A stretch of 34,254 bases of DNA from the NCBI GenBank assembly GCA_018398765.1, contig JAHBMJ010000618.1, positions 1 through 34,254 of the forward strand, read 5' to 3'. This document shows, piece by piece, positions 24,348-34,254 of the stretch. The translations under genes and the position numbers were made by a program. This DNA comes from Chromera velia (taxonomy: Eukaryota > Sar > Chromeraceae). The first letter of the stretch is position 1. Every line of letters starts with the position of its first letter. The notes beneath the pieces were generated by a model that made no database searches, was not told the origin of the DNA, and was given only the letters and a program-made list of their open reading frames with translations.

Positions 24348-26880
24348 GACTGATTGACTGACTGACTGACCGACTGACTGACTGAGTGATTGACTCACTC
24401 TGAGGTAGTCCGCTTCTGATACCCTTTCCAGAGTCAGCTTGAGTCTGGTCAACACACAGGTGCAGAGCTGAGGAGATGGCGGTGGCACACTGTCCTGAAA
24501 CCCACACGCCTGCAAGGCGCAAACCACCTCTTGTGCACACTGCGGGTCGCTCAGCAGGATTCAGCTGCACGACAACGCAAACAAAAGAAACAAAAACTAT
24601 GGAGAGAGACTTGACGAATTCCAAAGAGCAGAGGGGGGAAGCAAGGAGGAAAGAAGCACTGTCAGGGAAAGGGGGGCCATACAGCAGAGAAACATCACAA
24701 ATCTTCGTTTAATTCTTCTACCCCAACGCCCTACCTCCCTTCCCCCGTAACCGCGTCCCCCTACCCCACCACTCTCTGCCTGCATGTGTATTTCTTGACT
24801 TCCCTGTAAGCCCCTCTGTGTAAGGGATTGTGTGTGCGTGTACAAGCACTCACAAGACCTCGCGTCTTTCTGTTCGGGCATGCATCTGTCTGTTGTGCTG
24901 GTTGTTTGTGGGCCTGCCCGACTAAAGATCTCTGTGAGAACTCTGCCTGTCTGCCAGGTTGTCTCTCTGTCTATCTGTCTATCTGACTATCTGCCTGCCT
25001 GCCTGCCTGCCTGACTGTCTATCTTTCTATATGCCTATGTGCCTGCCTGCCGGCCTGCCTGTCTGTCTGTTCGTTTTTCTGTCGGGAAGAAAAGAAGAAT
25101 GAGAACAGCCGAAAACGTCTTCGAATCTCGGTAGGGCGAACTTTGACGTAATCAAGAAGATTTTGTTGATTCGGCACCCACCGAAATCATTTGCAAAAGC
25201 AGTTGCTTGAAGGACTCATTCGAGACATCCAGCAATGCAACCTGGAGCTCTCCTGGAAGGCAGAAGTTTCTCGTCTCCTCCTCCCAGTTATCCTGGTCAA
25301 TGACTGGTATTCCCGAGAGAAGCTCCAGCCCAATGATCCCGAGAGCCCAGATGTCCGAAGCTTTCGACTTTTGGCCCCCCCTTTGTGCTAGAATCTCCGG
25401 GCTGCAACCATTGAATCGAGAGGAAATAGCACAGAGACAGTGTGTGGCTGAAACACATAGGCACTCAAGAGGGTAAAATGCGCGCAAAGCAGGGACACGT
25501 AGTACGAAGGAAGAAGCCTTGAAAGGCCATCCATGCATAGTCATGGTGTTCCATCAGGCAACGCACCTTACGTATCCGGGCGAATAGCTGCAGACTCGGA
25601 AGCGCCTGGAGACTTCCCTCCCTTCCTCCACCACGGAACCTAAATCCCCCAGGACAACAGGACGGCCCTTTGCCCGCTCAACGAAGATATTGCCGGGCTG
25701 CAAGCAACAAAAACCACGGGAGGGGTGCTTGAAGATCTTGTTGCGACGGAGTGCGACGAAGTCAGAGAGATGCCAGACTCATGCAGCCAGCGGTCTGAGA
25801 GGGACTGCATTGGGGAGCGTTTGGAACTGTGTTGCGGAGGCAAGAGATAGAAAGGCGGTGAGACAGAGACCAAATTGCAGTCGCATGCTCACCTTCACAT
25901 CCCCGTGCGCGAAGCCGTTGGCGTGCAGCAAGGACAGCGCAGAGGCGACCTGCGGGGGAGTTACAGCACTAAACGACAGTGACGATACAACAAGAATTAC
26001 ATTGAGGCCAGGTCGGAAGTAAAAAAAAAGGCGCCTGACCTGTCCCACCACTACTGCAGCCCTCTTCTCTGTCTGCTGGCTCTGCTCCATCTCGCCAACG
26101 TATTCCACCTCGTCCTCAATGGTTCCAGCTCTCTCATACACAGTTGCGAGCCTGCACCAATGAAAGAAAAATTGGAAACCATGCCGGCACTTCGATTGAC
26201 GGACGCCTTCATACAAACTCGCGCAGATAAGCCCACAATACCTAGGTATGGTCATACAATGTACAACGAAGTGAGACGCAAACAGACAATCGGTGGAAAA
26301 GGACGTCGGAAGAGATGTTCGGACAACGCGTTTCACAGAGACGCAGACAACAGCCAGAAAGGCAGCGGCACAAACGCCGAACAAAGGCTCGTAGACGGAA
26401 AAATATGATTCAATCCCAATAGTGCAAGAGGTGTTCAGACACTTAAGTGAGTAAATGACAAAAATCCGCCTAGACTCAGGAACAGTTCTACGAATCAAAC
26501 AACACATCGGCATATATACCTGATTGCAAGCGGATGAGACTCTGTGTCTCCTCCTGTCGCCTCACAGGACACGTATATACTTCTGGAGGTGGGGGTGCCT
26601 GCAGGAATTTGCGAAGTCATAAAGCATTATTGGGCCATTTTTCGGGGCGAAGGCCCAGCACACATCCGATAATGAAAATATGCTCGACCCCGTGCAAGGT
26701 CAGGCAAACTCACTTCATCAAATTCAGAGTCGACAAAACCCACGACTCCCTGACAGCTGAGAGAGTCCTGAAGCGCTGGGCGGGCTCCCGACCACAGGTG
26801 ACTGTCTTTCTACAGAGCCACCGCCCGTCCACCTGAGCAGCAGTGACAAGAGTCCCGTCGACATCATGTAACACCTTCAT
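22734..26880 (-). CDS. Protein kinase with C-terminal extension (model partly uncertain)
   Basis: Ser/Thr-type protein kinase. Exons (minus): 26880-26714, 26582-26520, 26151-26040, 25949-25893, 25697-25572, about 25431-25182, about 24564 or 24539-24399, 23881-23816, 23363-22734. Core residues numbered from the 26880 ATG: Lys25 (CRKTV, beta-3), HGD 129-131 in place of HRD, Lys133, Asn136, DLG 151-153. The later exon has SPEIL (APE-equivalent) and SDIWALGIIGLELLSG. All catalytic residues are present, so it is probably active. No glycine-rich loop is visible, so a first exon upstream of 26880 may be missing (a TGCAG-like acceptor lies at about 26898). The 5' end of the SPEIL exon and the frame of the exon near 24540 are unresolved. 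The 209-residue last exon is Ser-rich, with a possible short coiled coil at its start (SSLAALVEENQKVTEKSRR). Cellular role and subfamily are unknown. Confidence 0.75.
24221..24396. repeat. (GAGT)n-(GACT)n tetranucleotide repeat in a kinase intron
   Basis: About 175 bases of GAGT then GACT/GACC units. On the gene (minus) strand it begins almost at the donor of the exon ending 24399 (AGA then GTGAGT). Long Ser-Gln-Ser-Val or Leu-Thr-His-Ser frames across it are repeat-encoded and not protein. Confidence 0.93.
24961..25071. repeat. (CTGT)n/(CTGC)n tetranucleotide repeat in a kinase intron
   Basis: Imperfect CTGT, CTAT and CTGC units within the intron that follows the exon ending at 25182 (minus strand). 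Confidence 0.85.
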
Positions 26881-27745
26881 TTTTTCTATATACACACTGC
26901 GGAGAAACACTCAAGATGAGTTTAGTATTTTCGGTTCGATTGGTCTGCTTTCAGAAGGGGTCAAATCAACGCGCTCAGCTTACATACAGAGATTTGAGTT
27001 TCGAATGAGGGATGTGTATGGTGTTGAAGGCTTATATAACTTGAAGCACACTGTCACGAGGAGAAAAGTGGAGAGAAAAGTGCATGGGGAGAAATCGGCT
27101 TTCAGAACGTGGGTGCGTCAAAATAATCGGCTAATCACGTACGCATGCATGCATGCATGCATGCATGCATATATGCATGCAGCCCGACCATGCATGCATG
27201 CGATGATCGAGTTTTTACAATAGAGTCACGTATTAGAGTGACTCTGAGTGCATGAGCGATGGAACACTTAATTCGTTATACGGTGATTCTATCCTTACTG
27301 ACAGTTTTGTTCTTCACACAGGAAGCGCGGAAGAATATCTTCGGCAAGAACAGGCATTTCAAAACAGCACCCTTTACCTGCTGACATGAAACATCAGCAG
27401 GCTCGGTCGGTTCATTCAATCACCTTGGTGCCTCATATATATTGGCCCCACAATTGACTTTGCGGTGCAACCAAGCCTTCCAGAATTGATCTGTGTGCAT
27501 GTTGGGCAACAACATACGTATATATATACATGCGTTTCGGTAAGACAACTGACCTTGCACTATTGGCAAGAGTCACTCACTCTGAGCCGACGACTGGATT
27601 TTTTGCTCCTGTTGAGCGGTTCCTGCAAGGCTCTCCCGGAACTTGTACAGGACCTTCGAGATTTGAGAGAAACGCGAAAAGGGCGGATTTAAAGAGAGTA
27701 AGTCAGAAAGGTGTCACTTTCAGTGGTTACGGACTTCGAGCTTCG
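26881..27745. other. Upstream flank of the kinase gene, no gene recognised
   Basis: This should hold the kinase promoter and perhaps its first exon. It contains a TGCATGC cluster at 27142-27205. Plus-strand frames at 26843-27223 and 27530-27757 are open but unlike any family I know. The second (with PTTGFFAPVERFLQG) looks mildly protein-like and could be an isolated exon. Confidence 0.4.
27142..27205. repeat. (GCAT)n / TGCATGCA cluster
   Basis: Nine or more GCAT units, an ATATGCATGC variant, and a second group (ccatgcatgcatgcgatg). Each overlapping TGCATGCA is an 8-bp palindrome. Confidence 0.9.
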
Positions 27746-27864
27746 GTGAGTGACTGAGTGAGTGAGTGCATGAGTGAGTGAGTGAATGAGTGAGCGAGTG
27801 AATGAGTGAATGAGTGAGTGAATGAGTGAGTGAGTAAGTGAGTGAGTGAGTGAGTGAGTGAGTG
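27746..27864. repeat. (GAGT)n tetranucleotide repeat
   Basis: GAGT units with GAAT and GCAT variants over about 120 bases. It resembles the repeat at 24221-24260 but lies outside any supported gene. Confidence 0.93.
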
Positions 27865-27869
27865 CGCGT

Positions 27870-28639
27870 AACATTGATGTTTCAATATAACCATGCAGAT
27901 CTAGGCTATGTACTAAAAAAAGCTTTTTTTTTTTTAGTGTATGCCACACTGCATGATGTATAGAGAGAACGAAACATGGATTATGAATGGTAGTCGGACA
28001 CCGTATTCCTTGTGGTTACCGTACTTTTTATTAATGTGAAAAATGACTTTAAATTAAAATCTAGCTCAAAAGTCTAAATATGGATGAAATATGAGTGAAT
28101 GACTCTCAGAAACCGAATAAAAAAGTTTATACAGTTTTGCAAAATGTAGCGAGCTAGGTAACCAAACCGGAGCGCTCGTAGCGATAATATCTAATTATAT
28201 CTAATTTAAACTAAAAACTCAAAAAATAGTTGTTCTAGTTTAATAGTTATGCATATGTTATACATTCAATTGGTTGAATTACTTAACTGAAACTATGGTT
28301 GAACCAACAATAAATCCATATAAATAATTGACAAATGTACCGTCAAACGTAAAGCTTACTGACAAGCCCTATACTAGAATCTTAGCATTATGTGACCTAA
28401 TAATATATACTAGTATATACTTATGCCTTGCGGACACAGAGAGGGAGAGACGGAAGCTTGACGAAATCATCAGCAGAATAAAGTAGTGTGTGCCCATTAA
28501 TATTAAGAAACGGGTAGAAATTGCGCAATGGCCGGGGTGGCTGCCTCAGCTGGTAGGGGAGTGGGGGAGAGTAAAAGAAAAGTCCGAGAGATGATCGTAG
28601 CTCTTATATTGTCGTTCCAGCCTCTAGCGGATATGCGGG
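27870..28639. other. AT-rich intergenic DNA
   Basis: No gene. It contains a near-palindromic A7/T12 hairpin at 27912-27937 (ctaaaaaaagc...tttttag) and a short GC-rich island at 28525-28565. AT-rich DNA of the same type resumes after the element at 28640-29080 and continues to about 29430, also without a supported gene. Confidence 0.55.
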
Positions 28640-29080
28640 CGGTAGAGGAGTATATAGCCAAATCTAGGCTCCCCATATTGAAAAAAAAAAAAGTATTTGC
28701 CTAAAATTGATTTTTGATTTGTTTTTTTCTTTTTTTTTCTTTTCTAAACTATTCTAAACAACACTTGTGCTATTGTAAGTTGTGCATTATGCAACACCCA
28801 TCCAACACCCCAAACAACAGTTGTTCAGGTGTGAAATAAAGGTTCATCATTTAATAATCTGCCTTGCGTGTTGTGACTTGCTGAACGCTAGACGCCTATT
28901 ATGGGCCGATAGCGATGGCGTATGATGATGATGATGATCCAACACCCCAAACAACAGTTGTTCAGGTGTTGTTCTAGAAAATCAAAAATAAAAAAAAACT
29001 AATTAGGTTCAAATGACTTTTTAGCCTAATTTTCCTTTTTTTTTTCTTTTGATATGGGGAGCCTAGAGCCAAATTATCGT
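28640..29080. mobile_element. MITE-like non-autonomous element with inverted ends
   Basis: CTAGGCTCCCCATAT at 28664-28678 is repeated as its exact reverse complement at 29052-29066. Just inside, both ends have an A-rich tract (12 As at one end, T-runs at the other) and related AT-rich sequence. Between them is a 32-base exact direct repeat (28801-28832 and 28938-28969) that is itself built as a hairpin (caacacc...ggtgt, aacaac-a-gttgtt). There is no coding sequence. Target-site duplications were not clear, so the outer limits are approximate. Confidence 0.6.
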
Positions 29081-29429
29081 GAGTTTGTGTTGTTATGTTC
29101 GAATGGGTCAATGCGCTAGGTTAACAAACTAACATTGCATGTCATGCCCCGTGGTTGGCCAGAGCCTAAGTGGTGGCTCACCGGCTTTAACCGCCTCAAT
29201 TCATTCATTCAAATTCAATTTAATTCATATCGTTTTTTAAATTAGTGCTGAACCGTTTAAATTTATGGTCACCAGGAAAATCGGCAACCTTTTACAACCT
29301 TTTTTCTGCCTAACATAATCAGTGACACTCCCCCGACCTCGAGCTTAACACACCGTACTTTTCATGCACTTTTGTTGAATAACATTTCAATTAAATGATA
29401 AGTGCTAAGTGATTTAGTGTTGCCCAAGA

Positions 29430-29975
29430 GCACTGTTGCCGTTTTGCGCCGTTTTGTCTTATAGAGGTCGCCCCCGCATTCAAATTTCATGTTCCATACT
29501 ACTGCTATCCAGCAACAACAGATTTCATACACTTTCCGCAGGCAATCGTGTCAAAGAAAACTCCCCCAGAAATTCCTCTTTCTGTAGCTTTTCCCAAATC
29601 CATGCTCAACTGCCTATCTAACTGCTACCACTGGGTGGCACTGGCCCTGCGTACCATCATGCTGGTGGCCAAAATGAATCAGGGGCTTCTTTCTGTTGAC
29701 AAGAGAACAATACAGATGCAAAGATCGTTTCCCACTATATATAGGTTTCCCATCGCAAGCCAAAAGCCGCCAAAACCGGCCAAGACTAGAGTCGAGAAGG
29801 AGAACGAGCAGTGGACTACGACCTGCAACCCCCCAGAATCCCTCCTATCTGTCCACAAAGCCTCTGACACCATGAGCGCCTTATGAGACAGGAAAGGGCT
29901 GATCCGTGAGAGAGTGAACGCAAACGAGTCGTTCGTGAGCACGGGATTCAGCTTCCCCCCGACTACACGATGGCC
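29430..29975. other. Open-frame-rich stretch downstream of the F-box-like gene, unassigned
   Basis: Both strands are open over a few hundred bases: plus 29548-29886 (112 residues) and minus 29942-29679 (87 residues, hydrophobic middle). The base composition is like coding DNA rather than the AT-rich DNA to its left. It could be a decayed paralogue or a further exon of the minus-strand F-box gene, but no join or family could be shown. Confidence 0.25.
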
Positions 29976-30629
29976 TCATCTGCGCTCATCTGTCTCAAGG
30001 TAGTTCACAGGCTCTCGAATAAGCGCCCTCTTCCCAACCATAACCTCCAGAAACGCCACTTTCCCTTCCCCAGTTTCAAAGATCAGATCCGTCCAGACCG
30101 GCCCATGTATCTCCTTCGGTTCTGCCGTTTTATCCTTGATGAGACGGTGCGCTCCCATCACAGTCATTAGCTCGTTCAGCTGGTCCGAACCACCGTCCTT
30201 CCTGACCCACTCGTCAGGAATCGCTGTTCTCGGGGAGATCATCACGGAGAAGCCCGGAAACTTCCTTCCCAGAGACGGTGTGGTTCCTTTGTACTCAAGC
30301 TGCACATGTCTCGAAATCCATCCAATGCCATTCAGCATTTCCGTGAACACCACCGACCACTGCTGCTCAATGACAGACGACAACCCGTTCTCCTTCACAT
30401 AACGACAAACGGCTGCGTCTCGGGAAGGAAGCAGGGCTCTCCAAGCTCTGCACACTCTTGACACGAAGAGTCGCTCAGGCAGCTCCAAGAACGGAAGTGC
30501 GTTTCTGATCGCAATCAGCTTCGCCAAGCTTTTCTGTTCTTGGGCTTTGGCCGTCTCTTCGGTCCCCTTTCTTTTCTCTGTCTTTCTTTTCCATGACTTA
30601 CGCCGCAATCTTGAGGGTTTTCCTCCCAT
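29976..30629 (-). CDS. Small F-box-like protein
   Basis: A single-exon ORF of 217 residues from the ATG at 30629 (MGGKPSRLRRKSWKR). An in-frame ORF extends to 30755, but its extra residues look untranslated and a TATA-like element falls inside it. Residues about 36-68 match the F-box helix pattern: LPFLELPERL followed by VSRVCRAWRALL. F-box proteins bind Skp1 and bring substrates to SCF ubiquitin ligases. Here the first helix is atypical (no leading LP), and the remaining ~140 residues match no repeat (LRR, WD, Kelch) that I can see, so the substrate part is unknown. The N-terminus is strongly basic and may be a nuclear signal. Confidence 0.65.
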   Translation of the reverse strand: MGGKPSRLRRKSWKRKTEKRKGTEETAKAQEQKSLAKLIAIRNALPFLELPERLFVSRVCRAWRALLPSRDAAVCRYVKENGLSSVIEQQWSVVFTEMLNGIGWISRHVQLEYKGTTPSLGRKFPGFSVMISPRTAIPDEWVRKDGGSDQLNELMTVMGAHRLIKDKTAEPKEIHGPVWTDLIFETGEGKVAFLEVMVGKRALIREPVNYLETDERR

Positions 30630-30668
30630 TTCCGTGCCGTTCGACTGGTGCCAGCAGTATCCCAGCAG

Positions 30669-30676
30669 TATATATA
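30669..30676 (-). promoter_or_regulatory. TATA-like element upstream of the F-box-like gene
   Basis: TATATATA about 40 bases before the chosen ATG on the minus strand. The spacing would give a very short 5' UTR. TA-rich tracts are common in this window, so this may be chance. Confidence 0.25.
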
Positions 30677-30755
30677 GTTTAGTCTGTGTTCTCAGTGTAT
30701 TCAACACACTGTATTGCTGTCTCTGAACAGACGTTTGTGTTGGGATTATTTGCAA

Positions 30756-31279
30756 AGCCTGTCAGAGTTCTGCCTGTTTACACTTGTCTGAACTTAGTCA
30801 CTTCGCGTGTCATCGTGTCTCAGACAGTTTGCGGTCTCTATGGAATCAATCGATTCAATTTCTGACATTGAATCCATTGAATTCCAAGACCGCGGGCACA
30901 CATGCATGGCACACGCAAAGATTACATATATATAGACGAATTTGTGTTGATTTATCGATAATTATGGGCCGAGTTAAACATGCATGCATCTGACGCACGC
31001 AACCATGGAGACGGCAATGGTGACGCTGCTGCCATGCATGTATTGCCATGTAGACGGCTCAGTCACGGCTGCACCAGTGCACCTTGCTGGATAGAATCGA
31101 TGGCTCATGTGTGAAGCTCCATGAAACGGGCTTAGAAGTCCTCGTTTTTGCTTGCTTCTTGGTGCCGTCGAGCAGAGTCGGATGGGCTTTGTGTGATCGC
31201 GTTTGCGACACAAGCGTAAAACGATCAGAGAGAGTTGAACGACCTTCTCCCCCCCCTTCTTTGCTTGCTCCCCCTGGAG
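30756..31279. promoter_or_regulatory. Divergent intergenic region between the F-box-like and aldo/keto reductase genes
   Basis: The two genes face away from each other, so this should hold both promoters. It contains TGCATGC words near 30903, 30979-30988 and 31033-31038, and a TATATATAG at about 30925-30934. No individual site is proven. Confidence 0.4.
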
Positions 31280-31772
31280 ATGTGGTCTCGGTACACGTCG
31301 GCACGGGGGCTTTTCAGTGCCTGGATCCTTATGTTGGTGGCGTTGCCTTTGCATCCCTCTGCCTTTGTGCTGAAGATGCAAGAAGGACGTTCGCATGATA
31401 ACTTCCGGTCACGCGGGCAAGGAGACGCCTCCGTGACCAGCCGCAGAGAGTCTCTTGCTGAGGCCGCGAGGACTGCTGCCGGTGTCTCCCTCTCCCTCGG
31501 CGTTCTGTCGCAGCCTCGAGGAGGAGTGATGGGACCTGAACCCGCACAAGCAGATGCAGGTGTGTTCTTTGTGGTGAGGTTGGCGGTGTGGGTCTGGGAG
31601 GGTAGATATCTTTGTCTCGCACCCGCGCTCCCCTCTTGATCCTTCAGTCGGATCAGCCACCCCTTCTTTTTTCTGTCCGCTTAGGGATTTTGGTCAGTTT
31701 TCCTTCCGAAAGACTGATTCTCGCCCTGCCGCCCCACATCAGCGCTTCTGGCTGGCCAATATATGTTGCGCT

Positions 31773-31807
<35 letters not shown>

Positions 31808-33040
31808 GCTCTGTGTCTGACTACTCGCCAGTGGATCTGTCCATTCGCTTCTTGAGTGCACTTCCGGCTCCATCGGCAGTGCACAGAGGACAAGGCCGGT
31901 TTTTTTTTGGCCCCCTCATCCGACAAAATTCCAGGCCCCCTTTCCGGCTGACGGGGCAAGAAATCTCATCAGTCGTTTATTTGTTTTCCGATTCGCCGTC
32001 TTCTATTTGTCTTTTTCTTTCTGAAGCCCAACCTGTGCCTGCAACTGGCGAATTATTCTCCCCCTGGTGGAGTTCGATGGTCATGCACCGAGTAGATAGG
32101 CGGATGTGTCTTTCTTTCTTTGTTTCTTTGTTTGTTTGCTTGTTTGCAGGCAACTACGTTCTTCCCTCGAAGATCGAGACCTTCAGCCTCGGGTCCCTTC
32201 CCTCTGTCCCTAGAGTCGTCAACGGCCTCTGGCAGGTGTCGGGGGCACACGGACCGATAGACCCTCAGAGGGCAGTGGAGGACATGAAGAGGTAGGTCAG
32301 GCAGGGAGGAAGGCGGTGGACTCATAGACGTGTGGGCGTGTATGTATGCTCGTGCTGAGGAGTGTGTGGACTCAGAAGAAAAGGGGGGGGGGGATGGGGG
32401 TGATATGAGGGGTGAGAGGAGCCCTGATGAAAGGCAAGGCTCAGTTGAGAGGTCCTCTCTGAGTGAGTGGCTGACCTTTCACACTTTGTTGATGTCTCTG
32501 CTGGGGCTGGGACATCTTACTGCAGAACATGTCTATTTTTTTTGTTTGTTGTGTGTTCACGCAGTGCCCTGAAGCACCCAGTTTGAGAATGCAAACTGTT
32601 CTTTGGGGGAAACCCTCCGAAGTGACACTCCTTTTTGCTTTCATTGCGTATTTTTTCTTTCCGTGGCGTTTTTGAATTCGTGGAAGGGTTGGGTGACTTC
32701 AATGATTGATGCCCGGCCGACTGACAGAGAGACAGATAGAAACAAAGAACTCTCCCCCTTCATCCAGATCTCCATCTTTCCGCTTCGACACTCTTTTCGG
32801 TGCACTCCGCTGGGCCTCTTTGATAGATAAGCCCCCCCCCAACCTCTCTTGTTCAGTTATGAGATTGCTGGATTGAGGGCGTGGGACATGGCAGATATCT
32901 ATGGTCAGTCTTTCTCTCTGTCTACAGAGGGGGCAAAGGCTAAAGGAGAGTCTCCGGCAGCTTGTCAAAAACCATTGTTGACCGAGAATAAAAACTAGTT
33001 CACAGTGGCAGATACTGTTTCCACCTTCCTTCGTGGGGAG

Positions 33041-33076
<36 letters not shown>

Positions 33077-33078
33077 CC

Positions 33079-33124
<46 letters not shown>

Positions 33125-34233
33125 AAGCGGGTGGATATGTGTGCCGGAATGCTCGGAACATTTTGATCTGTTTGTCCGTTCCCCTGGCGCCCCCTCACTT
33201 GCCGTTTTCTACTCTCTTCTTGTCGGCCCTCTCTGTTCCTGATTTTGTACCTGTATGTGGTCATGTCTGTCTGTCTGTCTTGTCTTGAGTGGAAGCAGCG
33301 GGACAGTTGCGTGTGACGAACAAGTGATCATTTGAAGTCCAGGCGGGAGGTTGAGAGGCAAGGGGCGCTTAACTGTCACAGTTCGGCCCCCCTGCCCACT
33401 TTATCGGAGTTGTCGTGATGTTGTTTTGTCTTTGTTGTTTTCTTTCTTTTTGTCTGTTGTGTTCATGAAGAAGAGTAGGGAAAGAAACCACATAGTCTGT
33501 CTGTCCCTTTCGTTTTCTCCTACAGGTCCTGCGGAACTGATCTATGGCAAGCATCTGAGGTGCGCCAAGTTTGTCTAAAACTTTTGAAAACCCCCAAATT
33601 TGATTCAAAAAGAGCAAAGGCTCTGTAGTCTCAAGATCAAACTGTGTCAAACTTTCAATTACCAATCTGCATAGGGAGCCGAAATTAGACGACAAACGCC
33701 GGAACCTAATCTGGTTTCTTCAGAGATCATTCATGATCACGTGTCTTTCCTGTCCCTTTTCCAGGCTGCTCTTCATTTTCTTGGCGTGACCCCTGACGGC
33801 GTGCAGAGAGTACAGAGACCTTCCCGAAGCCGTACAGAAACCTCTGGGGTTCACGAAGGTGCGTGTCTCTCCTCAGGTAGCAAGAAGGAAGCAAAACAAC
33901 TCGAGAGGATGATCAATTTTTGTTTTTTTGTGTGTAATCACGAGGCTCGTGCGGTGCTTATCTTGGTGCCGACCCCCATGCTTTTCTCTTCGCCCCTGTC
34001 GGCTTTCGTGTTTCCCTCTCCTCTCCTTTGTGGTGATGGGAGTTTCGTCGTTTGACTTTCCTTCTCTCTGTCACGCATTTGACTCCCGGGCCCTCACGAA
34101 TGAAAGTAGGACGAAATCATTTTTCAAAGGTGATCCTCTTGTGTTCGTTTTGTTTCTTATTTTGCAGTTTGTACCCAGGCCCTCAGACATGTCGGAACCT
34201 ATCGTGCGAGATGCCATTGACAGGTCCCTGAAG
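31280..34233 (+). CDS. Aldo/keto reductase, probably plastid thylakoid-lumen targeted (5' part, runs off the window)
   Basis: NADPH-dependent carbonyl reductase fold, substrate unknown. Six exons are seen: 31280-31559, 32150-32291, 32857-32903, 33526-33559, 33807-33858, 34168-34233. All are in phase and give 207 residues so far; the gene continues past the window. The family start is RVVNGLWQVSGAHGPIDPQ. Catalytic-type residues Asp151 (WDMADIYG), Tyr156 and Lys185 (GFTK) are spaced 5 and 29 apart, as in classical AKRs (Asp50/Tyr55/Lys84). The presequence has a signal-peptide helix (about residues 10-26) ending PSAF (27-29), a basic/Ser stretch, then RRESLAEAARTAAGVSLSLG (55-74) and AQADA (89-93), as in a twin-arginine lumen signal. 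The fold resembles plant chloroplast AKRs with NGLWQ...DMADHYG...TKWVPP. The start is the first ATG giving this leader. Confidence 0.9.
31777..31806. repeat. (GT)n microsatellite in aldo/keto reductase intron 1
   Basis: Fifteen GT units within intron 1 (31560-32149). Confidence 0.9.
33041..33119. repeat. (CT)n microsatellite in aldo/keto reductase intron 3
   Basis: A near-continuous CT run of about 79 bases with a few CCCC interruptions, within intron 3 (32904-33525). Confidence 0.92.
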
Positions 34234-34254
34234 GTGGGGGGGGGGGGGCTCAAG

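Noticed and set aside
24221-24396. Possible CRISPR-like or other spaced array
   Set aside because: The units are contiguous 4-base repeats without spacers, in a eukaryotic intron.
24163-24624. Minus-strand ORF with long SQSVSQSV repeats
   Set aside because: The repeat part is the translation of an intronic tetranucleotide microsatellite that starts at a GTGAGT donor. Only the exon portion near 24400-24564 is kept.
28535-28575. tRNA- or SINE-like A box (ggtggctgcctcagctggtag)
   Set aside because: No convincing B box, cloverleaf or 3' tail could be found, so it is not called an RNA gene.

Overview
This is a eukaryotic nuclear window. It holds intron-dense genes with GT-AG introns, many microsatellites, AT-rich intergenic blocks and one assembly gap (Ns at 21930-22044). 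Two gene models start with a signal-peptide-like segment followed by an S/R-rich stretch, which is the layout of proteins imported into a complex (secondary) plastid. Together with recurrent TGCATGC words, this suggests a chromerid-type alga such as Chromera velia. The taxon is inferred from style, not matched to any database.

Layout. 1-2400: repeats and intergenic DNA, with two or three minus-strand homologous fragments that encode one membrane segment ending in LDSWRVF. 2438-4550: an HNH-like ORF and an unrecognised lysine/glutamate-rich ORF broken by G-run frameshifts. 4550-5650: AT-rich intergenic DNA. 5653-12453 (minus): a complete 11-exon DEAH-box spliceosomal helicase, DHX16/Prp2 type, 872 aa. 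12454-13473: a head-to-head intergenic region carrying an inverted, frameshifted fragment of the helicase's own exon 1. 13474-20607 (plus): a complete 12-exon NodU/CmcH/TobZ-family carbamoyltransferase, 934 aa, with a probable organelle-targeting leader. 20608-22730: AT-rich DNA, the gap and a weak ORF. 22734-26880 (minus): a multi-exon protein kinase with a long C-terminal extension and some unresolved junctions. 26881-29970: low-information DNA with a MITE-like element. 29976-30629 (minus): a small F-box-like protein. 31280 to the window end (plus): the first six exons of an aldo/keto reductase whose presequence reads as signal peptide, transit peptide and a twin-arginine thylakoid-lumen signal.

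Exon models were built by hand from GT/AG sites, reading phase and protein-family similarity. For the helicase, carbamoyltransferase and aldo/keto reductase every junction keeps phase and the family motifs run across the joins, so those models are strong. The kinase is firm in its catalytic core and last exons, but not at its 5' end or at two internal joins. The genes do not form one pathway. The main themes are plastid-targeted metabolism (two genes), RNA splicing (one gene), and introns whose 5' splice sites are repeatedly embedded in simple repeats.
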